64,000 nucleotides of DNA from Leptospiraceae bacterium (GTDB lineage Bacteria; Spirochaetota; Leptospiria; Leptospirales; Leptospiraceae), in contig JABTUZ010000001.1 in the NCBI GenBank assembly GCA_015075105.1, positions 1,127,001 to 1,191,000 of the forward strand, written 5' to 3'. A program made the translations under genes and the position numbers. This document shows positions 1 through 9,248 of this stretch, piece by piece. How positions within the stretch are numbered: the stretch's first letter is position 1; every line of letters starts with the position of its first letter. The notes beneath the pieces are model-generated. The model was not told the origin of the DNA. It was given only the letters and a program-made list of their open reading frames with translations, and ran no database searches.

Positions 1-1821
1 TTTAAAAAAAGAGACACTGAAGGAAATTTTGTCGGAAAAACATATAGCCAAATCTTTGAAGAAATCAACCAAATCACTGCTGGACTGATTAATTTAAAAG
101 TCTCAGTGGGAGACAAAATTGCATTTCTATGTGATGCCTCCCCTAACTGGATATTGGTAGATATTTCAATAGTAGCCTCAGGTGCAGTAAGCGTCCCCAG
201 AGGAACTGATGTAACTGATGAAGATATAATTTATATACTCAGCCATTCTGAAAGTAAGTTTGCAATCGTTCAAAAAGAAAAAGACCGAAAAAGGCTAATG
301 AAGCTAAAACGAAAATTTCCAAAGCTAAAAGAAATTTTTGTAATTGAAAGTGAAAATTTTCAGCTCGCCACGGGGAAAAATTCTCTAACCGATTTAATGA
401 AAAAGGGAGAGTCTGCACTAAAAAAAGATCCAAAAATAATCCAAAATAGAAAAACAAAAATCAACCCAAAAAACTTAGCTACTTTAATCTATACAAGCGG
501 GACTACCGGCGCACCAAAAGGGGTCATGCTAAACCAGATGAATTGGATAGACGCAGTTCACAAAGTTTTAAATAGAATTGAAGTAACGGAAAATGACAGA
601 ATAGTAAGTCTTCTCCCTCCTTGGCACGCATTAGAAAGAGCGATTGAATACGCAGTAATAAGCACGGGTGCAGATTTTTTAGTCTCAGACTCTGCAAAAA
701 TAAAAGATGACTTAAGAGAATTCAAGCCGACTATGTTTCCATCTGTTCCAAGAATCTGGGAGTCAGTGTATAACGGAATTATGTCTAAGATCAAAAAAGA
801 AAAGCCTGCAAAGCAAAAGATATTTAATTTTGCTTTAAAAATTAGTGAAATTTTTGCAAAAGAAAAAGCGTTTCTATTAGGCTATGACCCTGCAATAGAA
901 GAACCAAATCCGATTCTAAGTACAATTCGTAAAATTCTCGCTGGCATTCATTTAATTTTTCTTTTTCCATTAAGAATTTTAGCGAATAAGATTTTTTCCC
1001 CCATCCATGGAGCTGTTGGAGGTAATTTAAGAATATCAGTATCAGGCGGAAGCGCACTTCCAAGCGTAGTAGATAGATTTCTAACTTCCATAGGAATAAA
1101 AGTTTTAGAAGGATACGGACTAACAGAAACTGCTGCTGTAATCTCAGTCCGAAATGCTTTTAAGCCAACTTCAGGAACTTTGGGAGATCCACTAATAGGC
1201 TACCAAATACAAATCAAAGACGATAAAGGCCACGACGTATCTTCTACTCCGGGGAAAAGAGGAGTACTCTGGGTGAAAAGCGATCAAATTCTAATGGGAT
1301 ACTATAAAAGACCGGAATTAAATAAAGCAGTGTTTGACAAAGATAGATTTTTTGACACTGGAGATATTATGACTCTAAACTACAAGGGAGAATTAATTTT
1401 TGCAGGAAGGGCAAAAGACACGATTGCACTTGCAGGTGGAGAAAACGTAGAACCCGGTCCGATTGAAGATAAGTTATTAGTAAGTGAGTTCATTGATCAA
1501 GTTATGGTAACAGGAGATGATAAAAAAACTTTAGGAGCCTTAATAGTTCCCAACTTTGAAAGAGTAAAAATAGAGCTTCAATTAAAAGAAGTTACCGAAA
1601 AATGGAATGAAAATAAACAAGTTCGTGAGCTATTTAAAAAAGAAATTACAAGGTTGATTTCTAAAGATACCGGATTTAAAACTTTTGAATTAATCCCCGG
1701 AAATTGCTTTTACATAGTACCCAGAAATTTCGACCCGGACACCGAAATGACAAGAACTTTAAAAATGAAAAGAACTATAATCAAAGAACACTTTCAAAAA
1801 GAAATCGACGGAATGTATTAA
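1..1821 (+). CDS. Long-chain acyl-CoA synthetase (AMP-forming), 5' end outside window
   Basis: Activates fatty acids to acyl-CoA through an acyl-adenylate, feeding lipid synthesis or beta-oxidation. The frame is open from base 1 and the upstream residues (TYSQIFEEI, then GLINLKVSVGDK) match the family N-terminus, so the GTG at 106 is not the true start. The AMP-binding loop YTSGTTGAPKG lies near residue 165 of the visible frame, followed by the GYGLTETA motif and the FDTGDI and GRAKDTI motifs of the adenylate-forming superfamily. A hydrophobic stretch (IHLIFLFPLRILANKIF) is typical of the long FadD15/bubblegum-like members. About 606 residues are present. Substrate chain length cannot be read from sequence. 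Confidence 0.93.
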   Translation, partial: FKKRDTEGNFVGKTYSQIFEEINQITAGLINLKVSVGDKIAFLCDASPNWILVDISIVASGAVSVPRGTDVTDEDIIYILSHSESKFAIVQKEKDRKRLMKLKRKFPKLKEIFVIESENFQLATGKNSLTDLMKKGESALKKDPKIIQNRKTKINPKNLATLIYTSGTTGAPKGVMLNQMNWIDAVHKVLNRIEVTENDRIVSLLPPWHALERAIEYAVISTGADFLVSDSAKIKDDLREFKPTMFPSVPRIWESVYNGIMSKIKKEKPAKQKIFNFALKISEIFAKEKAFLLGYDPAIEEPNPILSTIRKILAGIHLIFLFPLRILANKIFSPIHGAVGGNLRISVSGGSALPSVVDRFLTSIGIKVLEGYGLTETAAVISVRNAFKPTSGTLGDPLIGYQIQIKDDKGHDVSSTPGKRGVLWVKSDQILMGYYKRPELNKAVFDKDRFFDTGDIMTLNYKGELIFAGRAKDTIALAGGENVEPGPIEDKLLVSEFIDQVMVTGDDKKTLGALIVPNFERVKIELQLKEVTEKWNENKQVRELFKKEITRLISKDTGFKTFELIPGNCFYIVPRNFDPDTEMTRTLKMKRTIIKEHFQKEIDGMY

Positions 1822-1839
1822 AACAAGAAATATAAAATT

Positions 1840-2185
1840 ATGATAGATGAAGAATCTTTAGGTATTGAACATAAAAAAAGGGAATACTCTATTACAGAAT
1901 TGCAATCAAAAAAACAGGAAAGTTTAAATCAGATATATTCCTACTACAATAATTTAGAATTAAAAATAGCAACTACTCCAGATGAGCAATTGCATACTCT
2001 CAGAATAAATATGGTAAATGCAATTTTTATGCATGATAGGATAAAAGAATATTGTAAGGGTGATTCAAATTTTCCCGGAAGAAGTTTTTGGATTAAATCT
2101 GTATTGGCTTAATAGAATACGGATCGAAACGATTAAAGAGCAAATCAAAAGAGGACTCATTGATGAAAATACAGAGTACAACTAA
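1840..2185 (+). pseudogene. Remnant of the 248-residue lipoprotein family (3' part, frameshifted)
   Basis: This is nearly identical to the C-terminal third of the gene at 5484-6230, starting at its internal MIDE(K/E)SLGIEH segment. No homology continues upstream of about 1839, so the N-terminus and lipobox are missing. One extra T in the run at about 2072 (AAATTTTCCC here, AAATTTCCC in the intact copy) shifts the frame, giving a false stop at 2112. The original stop lies at 2183-2185. It sits 18 bp after the acyl-CoA synthetase stop and marks the left end of the tandem lipoprotein/hydrolase array. Confidence 0.75.
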
Positions 2186-2778
2186 GACAAGAATACGTCA
2201 GGCGAAATCTAATATGAAAAAGGTTCTTACTCTTATTATATTATTCTCAATACTTACAGTATCGTGTGAAGGGGAAAAAAGTAAAAATGAGCAAGCATTA
2301 GATGGGTATAACATCAAAAAAAATCCAGGTTGGTATTATTTGATGTTCGCTGAGACAGGCATTTTCACTGGAGGATGCGAGGGTGAAGGAAAAAGCTCTG
2401 GCAAATTTTTTCCCGGAGATTGGGAAAGAATACATTTGGGAATTAGCTCCAAGTGAATATGGAAGTCAAACTTATTTTTCCGTATTAAATGGGAGTAAAA
2501 CTGTAAAAGTTAAATATCGGGTATTAACAGACGATTGCAAATTTTCTATAAGATACCCAACTCTTTGCAATGGATTTCTTGATGTTGCCAATACATCAAA
2601 CTGTAAGGATGAAAAGAACCAAAGCTTGCAAGGGAGTCAAATCGAACAATCGCTTGGGGTAGTGTCATGTGTGTTTTCATCAAACCATTCATCTGCTACA
2701 AGTATATCAGGCAATCATCAGAAATATAATATAGCTACTACAAATTGTAAATTATTATTTTCGATAGAATATCAGTAG
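2163..2778 (+). pseudogene. Constant/variable lipoprotein, frameshifted copy 1
   Basis: Member of the four-copy lipoprotein family in this array. The N-terminal part (signal sequence KKVLTLIILFSILTVSC with a lipobox cysteine, then GWYYLMFAE and TGGCEGE) is almost identical to the copies at 6208 and 8628. The rest is read in the +1 frame: after GGCEGEGK the frame must skip one A of an A5 run (about 2391-2395) to continue as ALANFFPEIGKEYI, which aligns with the intact paralogue at 3111. The variable C-terminal part runs to 2778. It is either a true pseudogene, a +1 frameshifting gene or a sequence error. The identical lesion in the third copy argues against a random error. No function is known. 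Confidence 0.6.
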
Positions 2779-2787
2779 AGGAGTTTA

Positions 2788-3114
2788 ATGGATATGAAAA
2801 TTAAAATTATTTATTTAATATTATTATTTTCAGCCCAAATCGAGTTAGTCAGTGAAGAAAGTAGAGACTGGAATTTTGAACGTCCTTCTGGTTCAGATAA
2901 GTTTGAAATTAGAAATTGTAACACAGCCGGAGCTTATAGCGATTTCCTTACCCGCATCACATTTTACGGGGATAGCCGTTTGGATTATGCTGATGACCCT
3001 ATGACAGGTGGGAAGAATCTACTCTGGTATATAAACAATGGAATTGATGGAAGTGATTCGTATAACCTACCAAATTTTGGAATTCAAAACAATCTGTGGG
3101 CGAGAAAAATATGA
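2788..3114 (+). pseudogene. Truncated SGNH/GDSL hydrolase (N-terminal fragment)
   Basis: Begins with a good ribosome site (GAGGAG) and a signal peptide, then the block I motif ITFYGDSRLDYADD with the nucleophile serine and the NNGIDGSDS segment, all nearly identical to the complete genes at 3688 and 6824. The similarity stops after NFGIQN. The remaining domain, including the GGND and DLLHPNH blocks, is lost at a junction near 3090, where the next lipoprotein gene begins. Its stop overlaps that gene's start (ATGA). It cannot be catalytically active. Confidence 0.75.
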
Positions 3115-3674
3115 GATACGTCAGGCAATACATATTTCTTCTTGTGATTCTTGCAATTGCTATTTCCTGTGGACATGATGAGCAAAACTCAAAAGTAAAA
3201 AAAGAGGTCGATCTATTCGTCTTTTTAACTTCCTTCGGGATTTTAGCTGGTGTTCCAATTGGATGCGAGGGACAGGTAAAAGGTCAGGCAGATTTTATTC
3301 CAGAGCCCGGAATGGAGATGACAATTGAGCTTAATGGCCTTGTTTCTAGAGCCTTTCGCTTGCAAAATATACAAAATAAAAATGTAAATATAACCTATAT
3401 ACCAATAGATGCAAACTGTATTTTTCATCATTATGGATACGACTTTTGTAATGGTCTTTTCAAAACATTTCCAACATCCATAAAATGTTTTAATGCGAAC
3501 CAATCAGATTTTAATAATTCAGATTTTATAAATTTTACGATGGCTGATGGCCCAAAAACTTGTAAAATAGACTTAACCAATATTCCTACAACTATCGGAG
3601 TATTCCATATTGGCATCAACTATAAATCACCAGCTACTAAATGTAAAATTTCAGTTTTAATTCAATATGAATAA
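3111..3674 (+). CDS. Cysteine-rich secreted lipoprotein of the constant/variable family
   Basis: A 187-residue lipoprotein. The ATG at 3111 is preferred over the GTG at 3096 because it places the hydrophobic signal (FLLVILAIAISC) at the N-terminus with cysteine as the lipidation residue. After it come GCEG, conserved cysteines and the shared ending KCKISVLIQYE. The N-terminal constant part has diverged from its paralogues while the C-terminus resembles the copy at 6208. It lies 13 bp upstream of the hydrolase at 3688, and the same lipoprotein-hydrolase order recurs through the array, which suggests a functional pair on the cell surface. No domain is recognised. Confidence 0.7.
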   Translation: MRYVRQYIFLLVILAIAISCGHDEQNSKVKKEVDLFVFLTSFGILAGVPIGCEGQVKGQADFIPEPGMEMTIELNGLVSRAFRLQNIQNKNVNITYIPIDANCIFHHYGYDFCNGLFKTFPTSIKCFNANQSDFNNSDFINFTMADGPKTCKIDLTNIPTTIGVFHIGINYKSPATKCKISVLIQYE

Positions 3675-3687
3675 GGAGCTAATTTAA

Positions 3688-5193
3688 ATGCTTAGAATTA
3701 TATTTTTAATTTTATCCCCCATATTTTTGTTATCTGCCGAAGCTATTCCCGGAAAAAATAACTTTGATTACGAGCGTCCTGCCGGTGATATTTCCGAAAA
3801 AGGATGTAACACTTTATCTCAATACTCCTCCGATCTAACCCGTATCACATTTTACGGGGATAGCCGTTTAGACTATGCTGATGACCCTGTGACAGGTGGA
3901 AAAAATCTACTCTGGTATATAAACAATGGAATTGATGGAAGTGATTCGTCTAACGTACCAAATTTTGGAATTCAAAATTTTGGGCAAAGCACTTGGCGAA
4001 CCGACCAAGTAAATGAACATCTATCTAAATGCATTAATAATGAAAATTACAAAACTTCTAAGCGTTTCGTTGTCAACATCGGTGGAAACGATTGGTTTAT
4101 ATCTTCTACATTCATCATCGCTAATCCGTGGATTGCAGTTGGAACTGCACTTTGGGTAGAGAATAATGTGAGGGGAATTGTAGGGAAGCTAAAGCAGAGG
4201 GCAAGCATGAACAATGGAAAATTTGAGATACTGCTACTTGGAAACTACCACGGAATCGCAGGTACATTTATTGGACATGATAAAAATTTTCTGGAAGGAG
4301 CCAGTAATGTCATGACAATAACAAATGCGGGAATCATGTATTCAAATAACGTCTATAAAGAGATTGCAGAACAAAATCAAATTCATTATTTAGATACTAC
4401 TGCCGTTATGCGTGACCCGATTAATCCGAATAGTGCAGACCCGCAGTTGATGTTGCCAGATTTGCTACATCCAAATCATGCAGGCTTTCAAAAATGGGGA
4501 AACGCTGTTGGCAGCTATCTTGCCACTAATGGATTCAAAGATTCAATACAAAGAAATTCTTTTTTTAAAACACAATTCTCTATTCAAAAAACAATTGAGC
4601 AGTTTATTCAAACTGCAATGCTTTTAGGCAATCCGAATTCTCCATTCTCCCCACTCGGTGTTGCACTTACTGCTGAAGCAAATCTTCAACAGACTCTAAT
4701 AAATCTAACTGAAGCAAAAAAAGATTTACAAGACAAGGAAAGAATCTTGCAGGAAGCAAAAGCTGAATTGAATTCAAGGTTGAAAAGATTGCAGGAACTT
4801 CAAGATCAGATTAGGGATGTTGAATACAAAATAAATCTTGTTACTAAAAGAATCGAAAAAGTCGATGCAGATATTTTAGAAATTCAGGCAAGGATTGCAA
4901 TTACAGATGAAGAAATTATTCAAAAGCAAAACGAACTGAATTTAGCGATTTCAGAAAGGCAAAGGTTAGAAAGAGAAGAACTCGCTTATGCTCAACAGCA
5001 GGCAAGACTACGTGCAGAAACGGACGTTGCAAGGATTGCAGCTGAAAAAGCCAGACAAGATGCAGAAGAAGCTGAAATACAAAGACAGCTTGCTAAAAAA
5101 AAGGCAGCAGAGGCAGAAGAAGAAGCGCGGCGAGCACGGGAAGCAAGAAATAACGCATTACTATTTTGCTTATTTACAGGGAAATGTTGGTAA
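3688..5193 (+). CDS. Secreted SGNH/GDSL-type hydrolase with C-terminal coiled coil
   Basis: A 501-residue exported esterase or acyltransferase-like protein. Residues 1-17 form a signal peptide. The catalytic signature is complete: block I YGDSRLDY (nucleophile Ser), block III NIGGNDW (oxyanion Gly/Asn) and block V DLLHPNHAG (Asp-His). From about residue 330 to 490 there is a long charged coiled coil rich in Glu, Lys, Gln and Ala, ending in a short LLFCLFTGKCW tail. The middle (about residues 95-220) differs from the paralogue at 6824, whereas the C-terminal 275 residues are almost identical. Its ribosome site is AAGGAG. The substrate (glycan acetyl groups or lipids) is unknown. Confidence 0.82.
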   Translation: MLRIIFLILSPIFLLSAEAIPGKNNFDYERPAGDISEKGCNTLSQYSSDLTRITFYGDSRLDYADDPVTGGKNLLWYINNGIDGSDSSNVPNFGIQNFGQSTWRTDQVNEHLSKCINNENYKTSKRFVVNIGGNDWFISSTFIIANPWIAVGTALWVENNVRGIVGKLKQRASMNNGKFEILLLGNYHGIAGTFIGHDKNFLEGASNVMTITNAGIMYSNNVYKEIAEQNQIHYLDTTAVMRDPINPNSADPQLMLPDLLHPNHAGFQKWGNAVGSYLATNGFKDSIQRNSFFKTQFSIQKTIEQFIQTAMLLGNPNSPFSPLGVALTAEANLQQTLINLTEAKKDLQDKERILQEAKAELNSRLKRLQELQDQIRDVEYKINLVTKRIEKVDADILEIQARIAITDEEIIQKQNELNLAISERQRLEREELAYAQQQARLRAETDVARIAAEKARQDAEEAEIQRQLAKKKAAEAEEEARRAREARNNALLFCLFTGKCW

Positions 5194-5202
5194 AGAGGTA
5201 AC

Positions 5203-5496
5203 GAAAATAACTTACAAGTCCAAGGCAAAGGTAAAAATACCACAGAATATTTAGTAGTGACAGTGGATATTGTCTCCTCAAAAAATACATTCCAACCGAA
5301 ATCGTGCTATTTTCGGTTGGAACTCCATAGCTAAGACCAATCAGGAGTGATTATGTCTCTAAAGCTTGCTAATATTTGGAAGTTAGGGCTTAATTTTTAA
5401 TTAAACTAACTACTTTAGGTTAAAATTCTTAATACCTCTATAATTATTGACAATTTATATCAAAAGTCTAAATTCAATACAATATGAAAGTCAATA
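5203..5496 (+). repeat. Intergenic direct repeat, copy 1 (matches 8346-8640)
   Basis: The whole intergenic region after the hydrolase is repeated with few changes after the second hydrolase, up to and including the first codons of the next gene (ATGAAAGTCAATA). It is part of a tandem duplication with a period of about 3.1 kb. It holds the hairpin at 5290 but no other gene I can support. Confidence 0.8.
5290..5322 (+). other. Perfect 12-bp hairpin downstream of the SGNH gene
   Basis: TTCCAACCGAAA and TTTCGGTTGGAA are exact inverted repeats around a 9-base loop. There is no T-run after it, so it is not a standard intrinsic terminator. In the duplicate at about 8430-8464 the right arm has mutated (TTTTTGGGTGGAA), so the stem is weakened there. 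The GGTTGGAACTCC end resembles the GTGGGAACTCC repeats near 16.6 and 16.74 kb. Confidence 0.6.
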
Positions 5497-6230
5497 TGAA
5501 AACATTAATTATTTTTCTAATCAATTTTATAGCTGCATGCAATGGAATTGCAACTAATAATATGGAAGTTACAGGTTCAAAAAAAAGTAAATATAAGCAA
5601 ACATTCAATAATATGGTGATGATATATCTCCAGTTGCCACAAACCTCAAATTCAATAGAAAGTAATAATGAACCACCTTTGACAGAAAATGAAAACTCAA
5701 CTTTGACACCAAATGTTCAAAATCAAGTTTTTTATCTATCGGAATACGAACTCAAAGAAAATCTCAAAATTGAAAATGATATGAAAGATAAGGGACTACT
5801 TAAAGAGAATATTTTAAAAACTATTGGAGAAAACTATGTTCAAATGGTGACCTACCCTCAACCAACTCAAGATGATATTGATTCCATGATAGATGAAAAA
5901 TCTTTAGGTATTGAACATAAAAAAAGGGAATACTCTATTACAGAATTGCAATCAAAAAAACAGGAAAGTTTAAATCAGATATATTCCTACTACAATAATT
6001 TAGAATTAAAAATAGCAACTACTCCAGATGAGCAATTGCATACTCTCAGAATAAATATGGTAAATGCAATTTTCATGCATGATAAGATAAAAGAATATTG
6101 TAAGGGTGATTCAAATTTCCCGGAAGAAGTTCTTGGATTAAATCTATATTGGCTTAATAGAATACGGATCGAAGTGATTAAAGAGCAAATCAAAAGAGGA
6201 CTCATTGATGAAAATGCAGAGTATAACTAA
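5484..6230 (+). CDS. Putative lipoprotein, 248-residue family, first gene of the array unit
   Basis: Not recognised. A short hydrophobic N-terminus ends in FIAAC, a lipobox-like site; initiation could be at 5484 or the second ATG at 5496. The middle is low-complexity (Asn, Thr, Glu). The C-terminal 120 residues look helical (SITELQSKKQES...YYNNLELK) and are the part duplicated at 1840. The gene end overlaps the next lipoprotein start at 6208, which implies translational coupling. A related C-terminus precedes the hydrolase at the right end of the window (63765-64000), so the association with SGNH hydrolases is conserved. Confidence 0.65.
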   Translation: MKVNMKTLIIFLINFIAACNGIATNNMEVTGSKKSKYKQTFNNMVMIYLQLPQTSNSIESNNEPPLTENENSTLTPNVQNQVFYLSEYELKENLKIENDMKDKGLLKENILKTIGENYVQMVTYPQPTQDDIDSMIDEKSLGIEHKKREYSITELQSKKQESLNQIYSYYNNLELKIATTPDEQLHTLRINMVNAIFMHDKIKEYCKGDSNFPEEVLGLNLYWLNRIRIEVIKEQIKRGLIDENAEYN

Positions 6231-6813
6231 GACAATAATACGTCAGGCGAAATCTAAAATAAAAAAGGTTCTTACTCTTATTATATTTTCCTCAATACTT
6301 ACAGTATCATGTGAAGGGGAAAGAAGGAAAAATGAGCAAGCATTAGAAGGGTACAACATCAAAAATAATCCAGGTTGGTATTATTTGATGTTCGCTGAAG
6401 CAGGCATTTTCACGGGAGGATGCGAGGGTGAAGCTCAAAGAAAAGCAAAGTATATAATAGAGGCTGAAAAAGAAACAACAATGGAAACCACTACCAGCAG
6501 CAGTTTAATTGATATTTTATTTAAAATCTCAAAAAATAAAAACTTGAAGATGACCTTCACTCCACTCGACGCAGGTTGTCTTTATAATCCAAATAATGGT
6601 TTTAGTTTTAAAGCATGCAATGGTTTACTTAATGGATCCCCATCTTATATCAATTGTTCTGATTTCTCCAATTTTGGTTTGTCAAGTGGTCCTGTAATTT
6701 GTAAATTAAATATATTAAATCAAACTTTAACGAGTCTGTGGGGAACTCTTAGAATAGATTCAGCATCAGTAGGATACAAATGCAAAGTTTCAATTTTAAT
6801 TCAATACGAATAA
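6208..6813 (+). CDS. Constant/variable lipoprotein, intact copy 2
   Basis: A 201-residue lipoprotein. The ATG at 6208 is preferred to the TTG at 6205 and overlaps the preceding gene by 23 bp. The signal region KKVLTLIIFSSILTVSC is followed by the constant block GWYYLMFAEAGIFTGGCEGE; after it the sequence is unlike copies 1 and 3 and ends KCKVSILIQYE. The reading frame is open through the position where copies 1 and 3 shift frame, so this is the reference intact member. Six or more cysteines suggest a disulphide-bonded surface domain. Function unknown. Confidence 0.72.
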   Translation: MKMQSITKTIIRQAKSKIKKVLTLIIFSSILTVSCEGERRKNEQALEGYNIKNNPGWYYLMFAEAGIFTGGCEGEAQRKAKYIIEAEKETTMETTTSSSLIDILFKISKNKNLKMTFTPLDAGCLYNPNNGFSFKACNGLLNGSPSYINCSDFSNFGLSSGPVICKLNILNQTLTSLWGTLRIDSASVGYKCKVSILIQYE

Positions 6814-6823
6814 AGAGGTGATT

Positions 6824-8335
6824 ATGAAATTATTACTAACACTTTCCACTTTTCTCTTTTCCTTTTCAGTTTTGATAGCCGAAGGAACAGACTACAGTTT
6901 TGAGAAACCAGCATATGGGATTCAGGAAAACAATTGTCATTTAACAGATTATTTTAAAGAAGATACCCAAATCACATTTTACGGGGATAGCCGTTTAGAT
7001 TATGCTGACGAGCCTGTGACAGGTGGAAAAAATCTGCTCTGGTATATAAACAATGGAATTGATGGAAGTGATTCGTCTAACCTACCAAATTTTGGAATTC
7101 AAAATTTCGGACAAAGCACTTGGATAGCAGACCAACTGAATAGTCATTTATTTACATGCTTACGAAATAAAAATTACAAAATCTCAAATCGTTTCGTTGT
7201 AAATATCGGTGGTAACGATTGGATATGGTGGTCGCCCGGAATTTTGGGAAATCCGTGGATTGCAGTTGTTGCAGCAGCAGTTATTGAAAATAACCTCAGA
7301 GGAATTATAGGAAAATTGAAAATGAATGCCAGCCGAAACCAAGGGAAATTCGAAGTTTTAATTCTGGGTAATTATCCTGTTGTTTCCGGTTCATATCAAT
7401 ATAAAGCTGGAAGTTCAAAAGACCTTCTCCCGCTTGAAACAATATTAAATGTTGGAACCATCATCAACGCTGGTGTTGGATATATGAATGAAAAGTATAA
7501 AGAGATTGCAGAACAAAATCAAATTCATTATTTAGATACTACTGCCGTTATGCGTGACCCGATTAATCCGAATAGTGCAGACCCGCAGTTGATGTTGCCA
7601 GATTTGCTACATCCAAATCATGCAGGCTTTCAAAAATGGGGAAACGCTGTTGGCAGCTATCTTGCCACTAATGGATTCAAAGATTCAATACAAAGAAATT
7701 CTTTTTTTAAAACACAATTCTCTATTCAAAAAACAATTGAGCAGTTTATTCAAACTGCAATGCTTTTAGGCAATCCGAATTCTCCATTCTCCCCACTCGG
7801 TGTTGCACTTACTGCTGAAGCAAATCTTCAACAGACTCTAATCAATCTAACTGAAGCAAAAAAAGATTTACAAGACAAGGAAAGAATCTTGCAGGAAGCA
7901 AAAGCTGAATTGAATTCAAGGTTGAAAAGATTGCAGGAACTTCAAGATCAGATTAGGGATGTTGAATACAAAATAAATCTTGTTACTAAAAGAATCGAAA
8001 AAGTCGATGCAGATATTTTAGAAATTCAGGCAAGGATTGCAATTACAGATGATGAAATTATTCAAAAGCAAAACGAACTGAATTTAGCGATTTCAGAAAG
8101 ACAAAGGTTAGAAAGAGAAGAACTCGCTTATGCTCAACAGCAGGCAAGACTACGTGCAGAAACGGACGTTGCAAGGATTGCGGCTGAAAAAGCCAGACAA
8201 GATGCAGAAGAAGCTGAAATACAAAGACAGCTTGCTAAAAAAAAGGCAGCAGAGGCAGAAAAGGAATCGCAACGAGCACAAGAAGCAAGAGATGCAGCCT
8301 TACTATTTTGCTTACTTACAGGGAAATGTTGGTAA
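6824..8335 (+). CDS. Secreted SGNH/GDSL-type hydrolase with coiled coil, second complete copy
   Basis: A 503-residue paralogue of the gene at 3688. The ATG at 6824 is chosen because GAGGTG just upstream is a ribosome site, while the GTG at 6818 lies inside it. The protein has a signal peptide, YGDSRLDY, NIGGNDW and DLLHPNHAG catalytic blocks, then the same coiled coil. The central region (about residues 95-225) is divergent and two residues longer overall, but from KEIAEQNQIHYLD onward the DNA is almost identical to 4358-5190. This mosaic identity points to recent duplication or gene conversion of the 3' half. Confidence 0.82.
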   Translation: MKLLLTLSTFLFSFSVLIAEGTDYSFEKPAYGIQENNCHLTDYFKEDTQITFYGDSRLDYADEPVTGGKNLLWYINNGIDGSDSSNLPNFGIQNFGQSTWIADQLNSHLFTCLRNKNYKISNRFVVNIGGNDWIWWSPGILGNPWIAVVAAAVIENNLRGIIGKLKMNASRNQGKFEVLILGNYPVVSGSYQYKAGSSKDLLPLETILNVGTIINAGVGYMNEKYKEIAEQNQIHYLDTTAVMRDPINPNSADPQLMLPDLLHPNHAGFQKWGNAVGSYLATNGFKDSIQRNSFFKTQFSIQKTIEQFIQTAMLLGNPNSPFSPLGVALTAEANLQQTLINLTEAKKDLQDKERILQEAKAELNSRLKRLQELQDQIRDVEYKINLVTKRIEKVDADILEIQARIAITDDEIIQKQNELNLAISERQRLEREELAYAQQQARLRAETDVARIAAEKARQDAEEAEIQRQLAKKKAAEAEKESQRAQEARDAALLFCLLTGKCW

Positions 8336-8345
8336 AGTGATAATG

Positions 8346-8640
8346 TGAAAATAACTTACAAACCCAAGGCAAAGGTAAAAATACCACAGAATATTTAGTA
8401 GTGACAGTGGATATTGTCCTCTTGAAAAATACATCCCAACCGAAATCGTGCTATTTTTGGGTGGAACTCCATAGCTAAGACCAATTAGGGGTGATTATGC
8501 CTCTAAAGCTTGCTAATATTTGGAAGTTAGGGCTTAATTTTAAATTAAACTAACTACTTTAGGTTAAAATTCTTAATACCTCTATATTTATTGACAATTT
8601 CTATTACAAGTCTAAATTCAATACAATATGAAAGTCAATA
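8346..8640 (+). repeat. Intergenic direct repeat, copy 2 (matches 5203-5496)
   Basis: Close copy of the region after the first hydrolase. Here the repeat runs into a fused start: the ATG at 8628 corresponds to the start of the 248-residue gene at 5484, but after five codons the sequence jumps to the lipoprotein signal region. The first gene of this third unit has therefore been deleted. Confidence 0.78.
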
Positions 8641-9234
8641 ATAGTTTAAGAATACGTCAGGCGAAATCTAATATGAAAAAAGTTCTTACTCTTATTATAT
8701 TATTCTCAATACTTACAGTATCGTGTGAAGGGGAAAAAAGTAAAAATGAGCAAGCATTAGATGGGTATAACATCAAAAAAAATCCAGGTTGGTATTATTT
8801 GATGTTCGCTGAGACAGGCATTTTCACTGGAGGATGCGAGGGTGAAGGAAAAAGCTCTGGCAAATTTTTTCCCGGAGGTTGGGAAAGAATACATAATTGA
8901 ACTTCCTTTAAATGACTATCAGAGATACTTTTTTCTAAAAGTAGATAATGGTCAAAAATTAAAAGTTACTTATGAATCGTTAACTACGGGATGTGAATTT
9001 TATTTTTCTCATTATGGGTTTTGCAAAGGTTTTTACCGAACCCAAAACACTAGTTATAATTGTATCTCCAACACAAATAAAATAATTACAGATGGGAGTT
9101 TTGATTCATCAATAAGAAAAGTAATTTGCAGCATAGACTCTCAAGATCAAAGCAGGTCATCATTTTCTGGTATGTTTCAAAGCTATCTACCAAAAACAGT
9201 ATGTAAATTAAGCTTTAAATTTGAATCAAATTAA
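8628..9234 (+). pseudogene. Constant/variable lipoprotein, frameshifted copy 3 (deletion fusion)
   Basis: The constant N-terminal block is nearly identical to copy 1, including the same A5 run where the frame breaks (about 8850-8854). To reach the variable part (ALANFFPEVGKEYIIELPL...) the ribosome must skip one base. The C-terminal half (8842-9234) is unlike the other copies in sequence but keeps the cysteine pattern. The likely start is the ATG at 8673 (KKVLTLIILFSILTVSC), since 8628 is the residual start of a deleted upstream gene. It lies 14 bp upstream of another hydrolase fragment. Function unknown. Confidence 0.6.
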
Positions 9235-9248
9235 AAAGGAGAACTTAA

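Noticed and set aside
106-1821. GTG at 106 as the start of the acyl-CoA synthetase
   Set aside because: The frame is open to base 1 and the upstream residues match the family N-terminus, so the gene begins outside the window.
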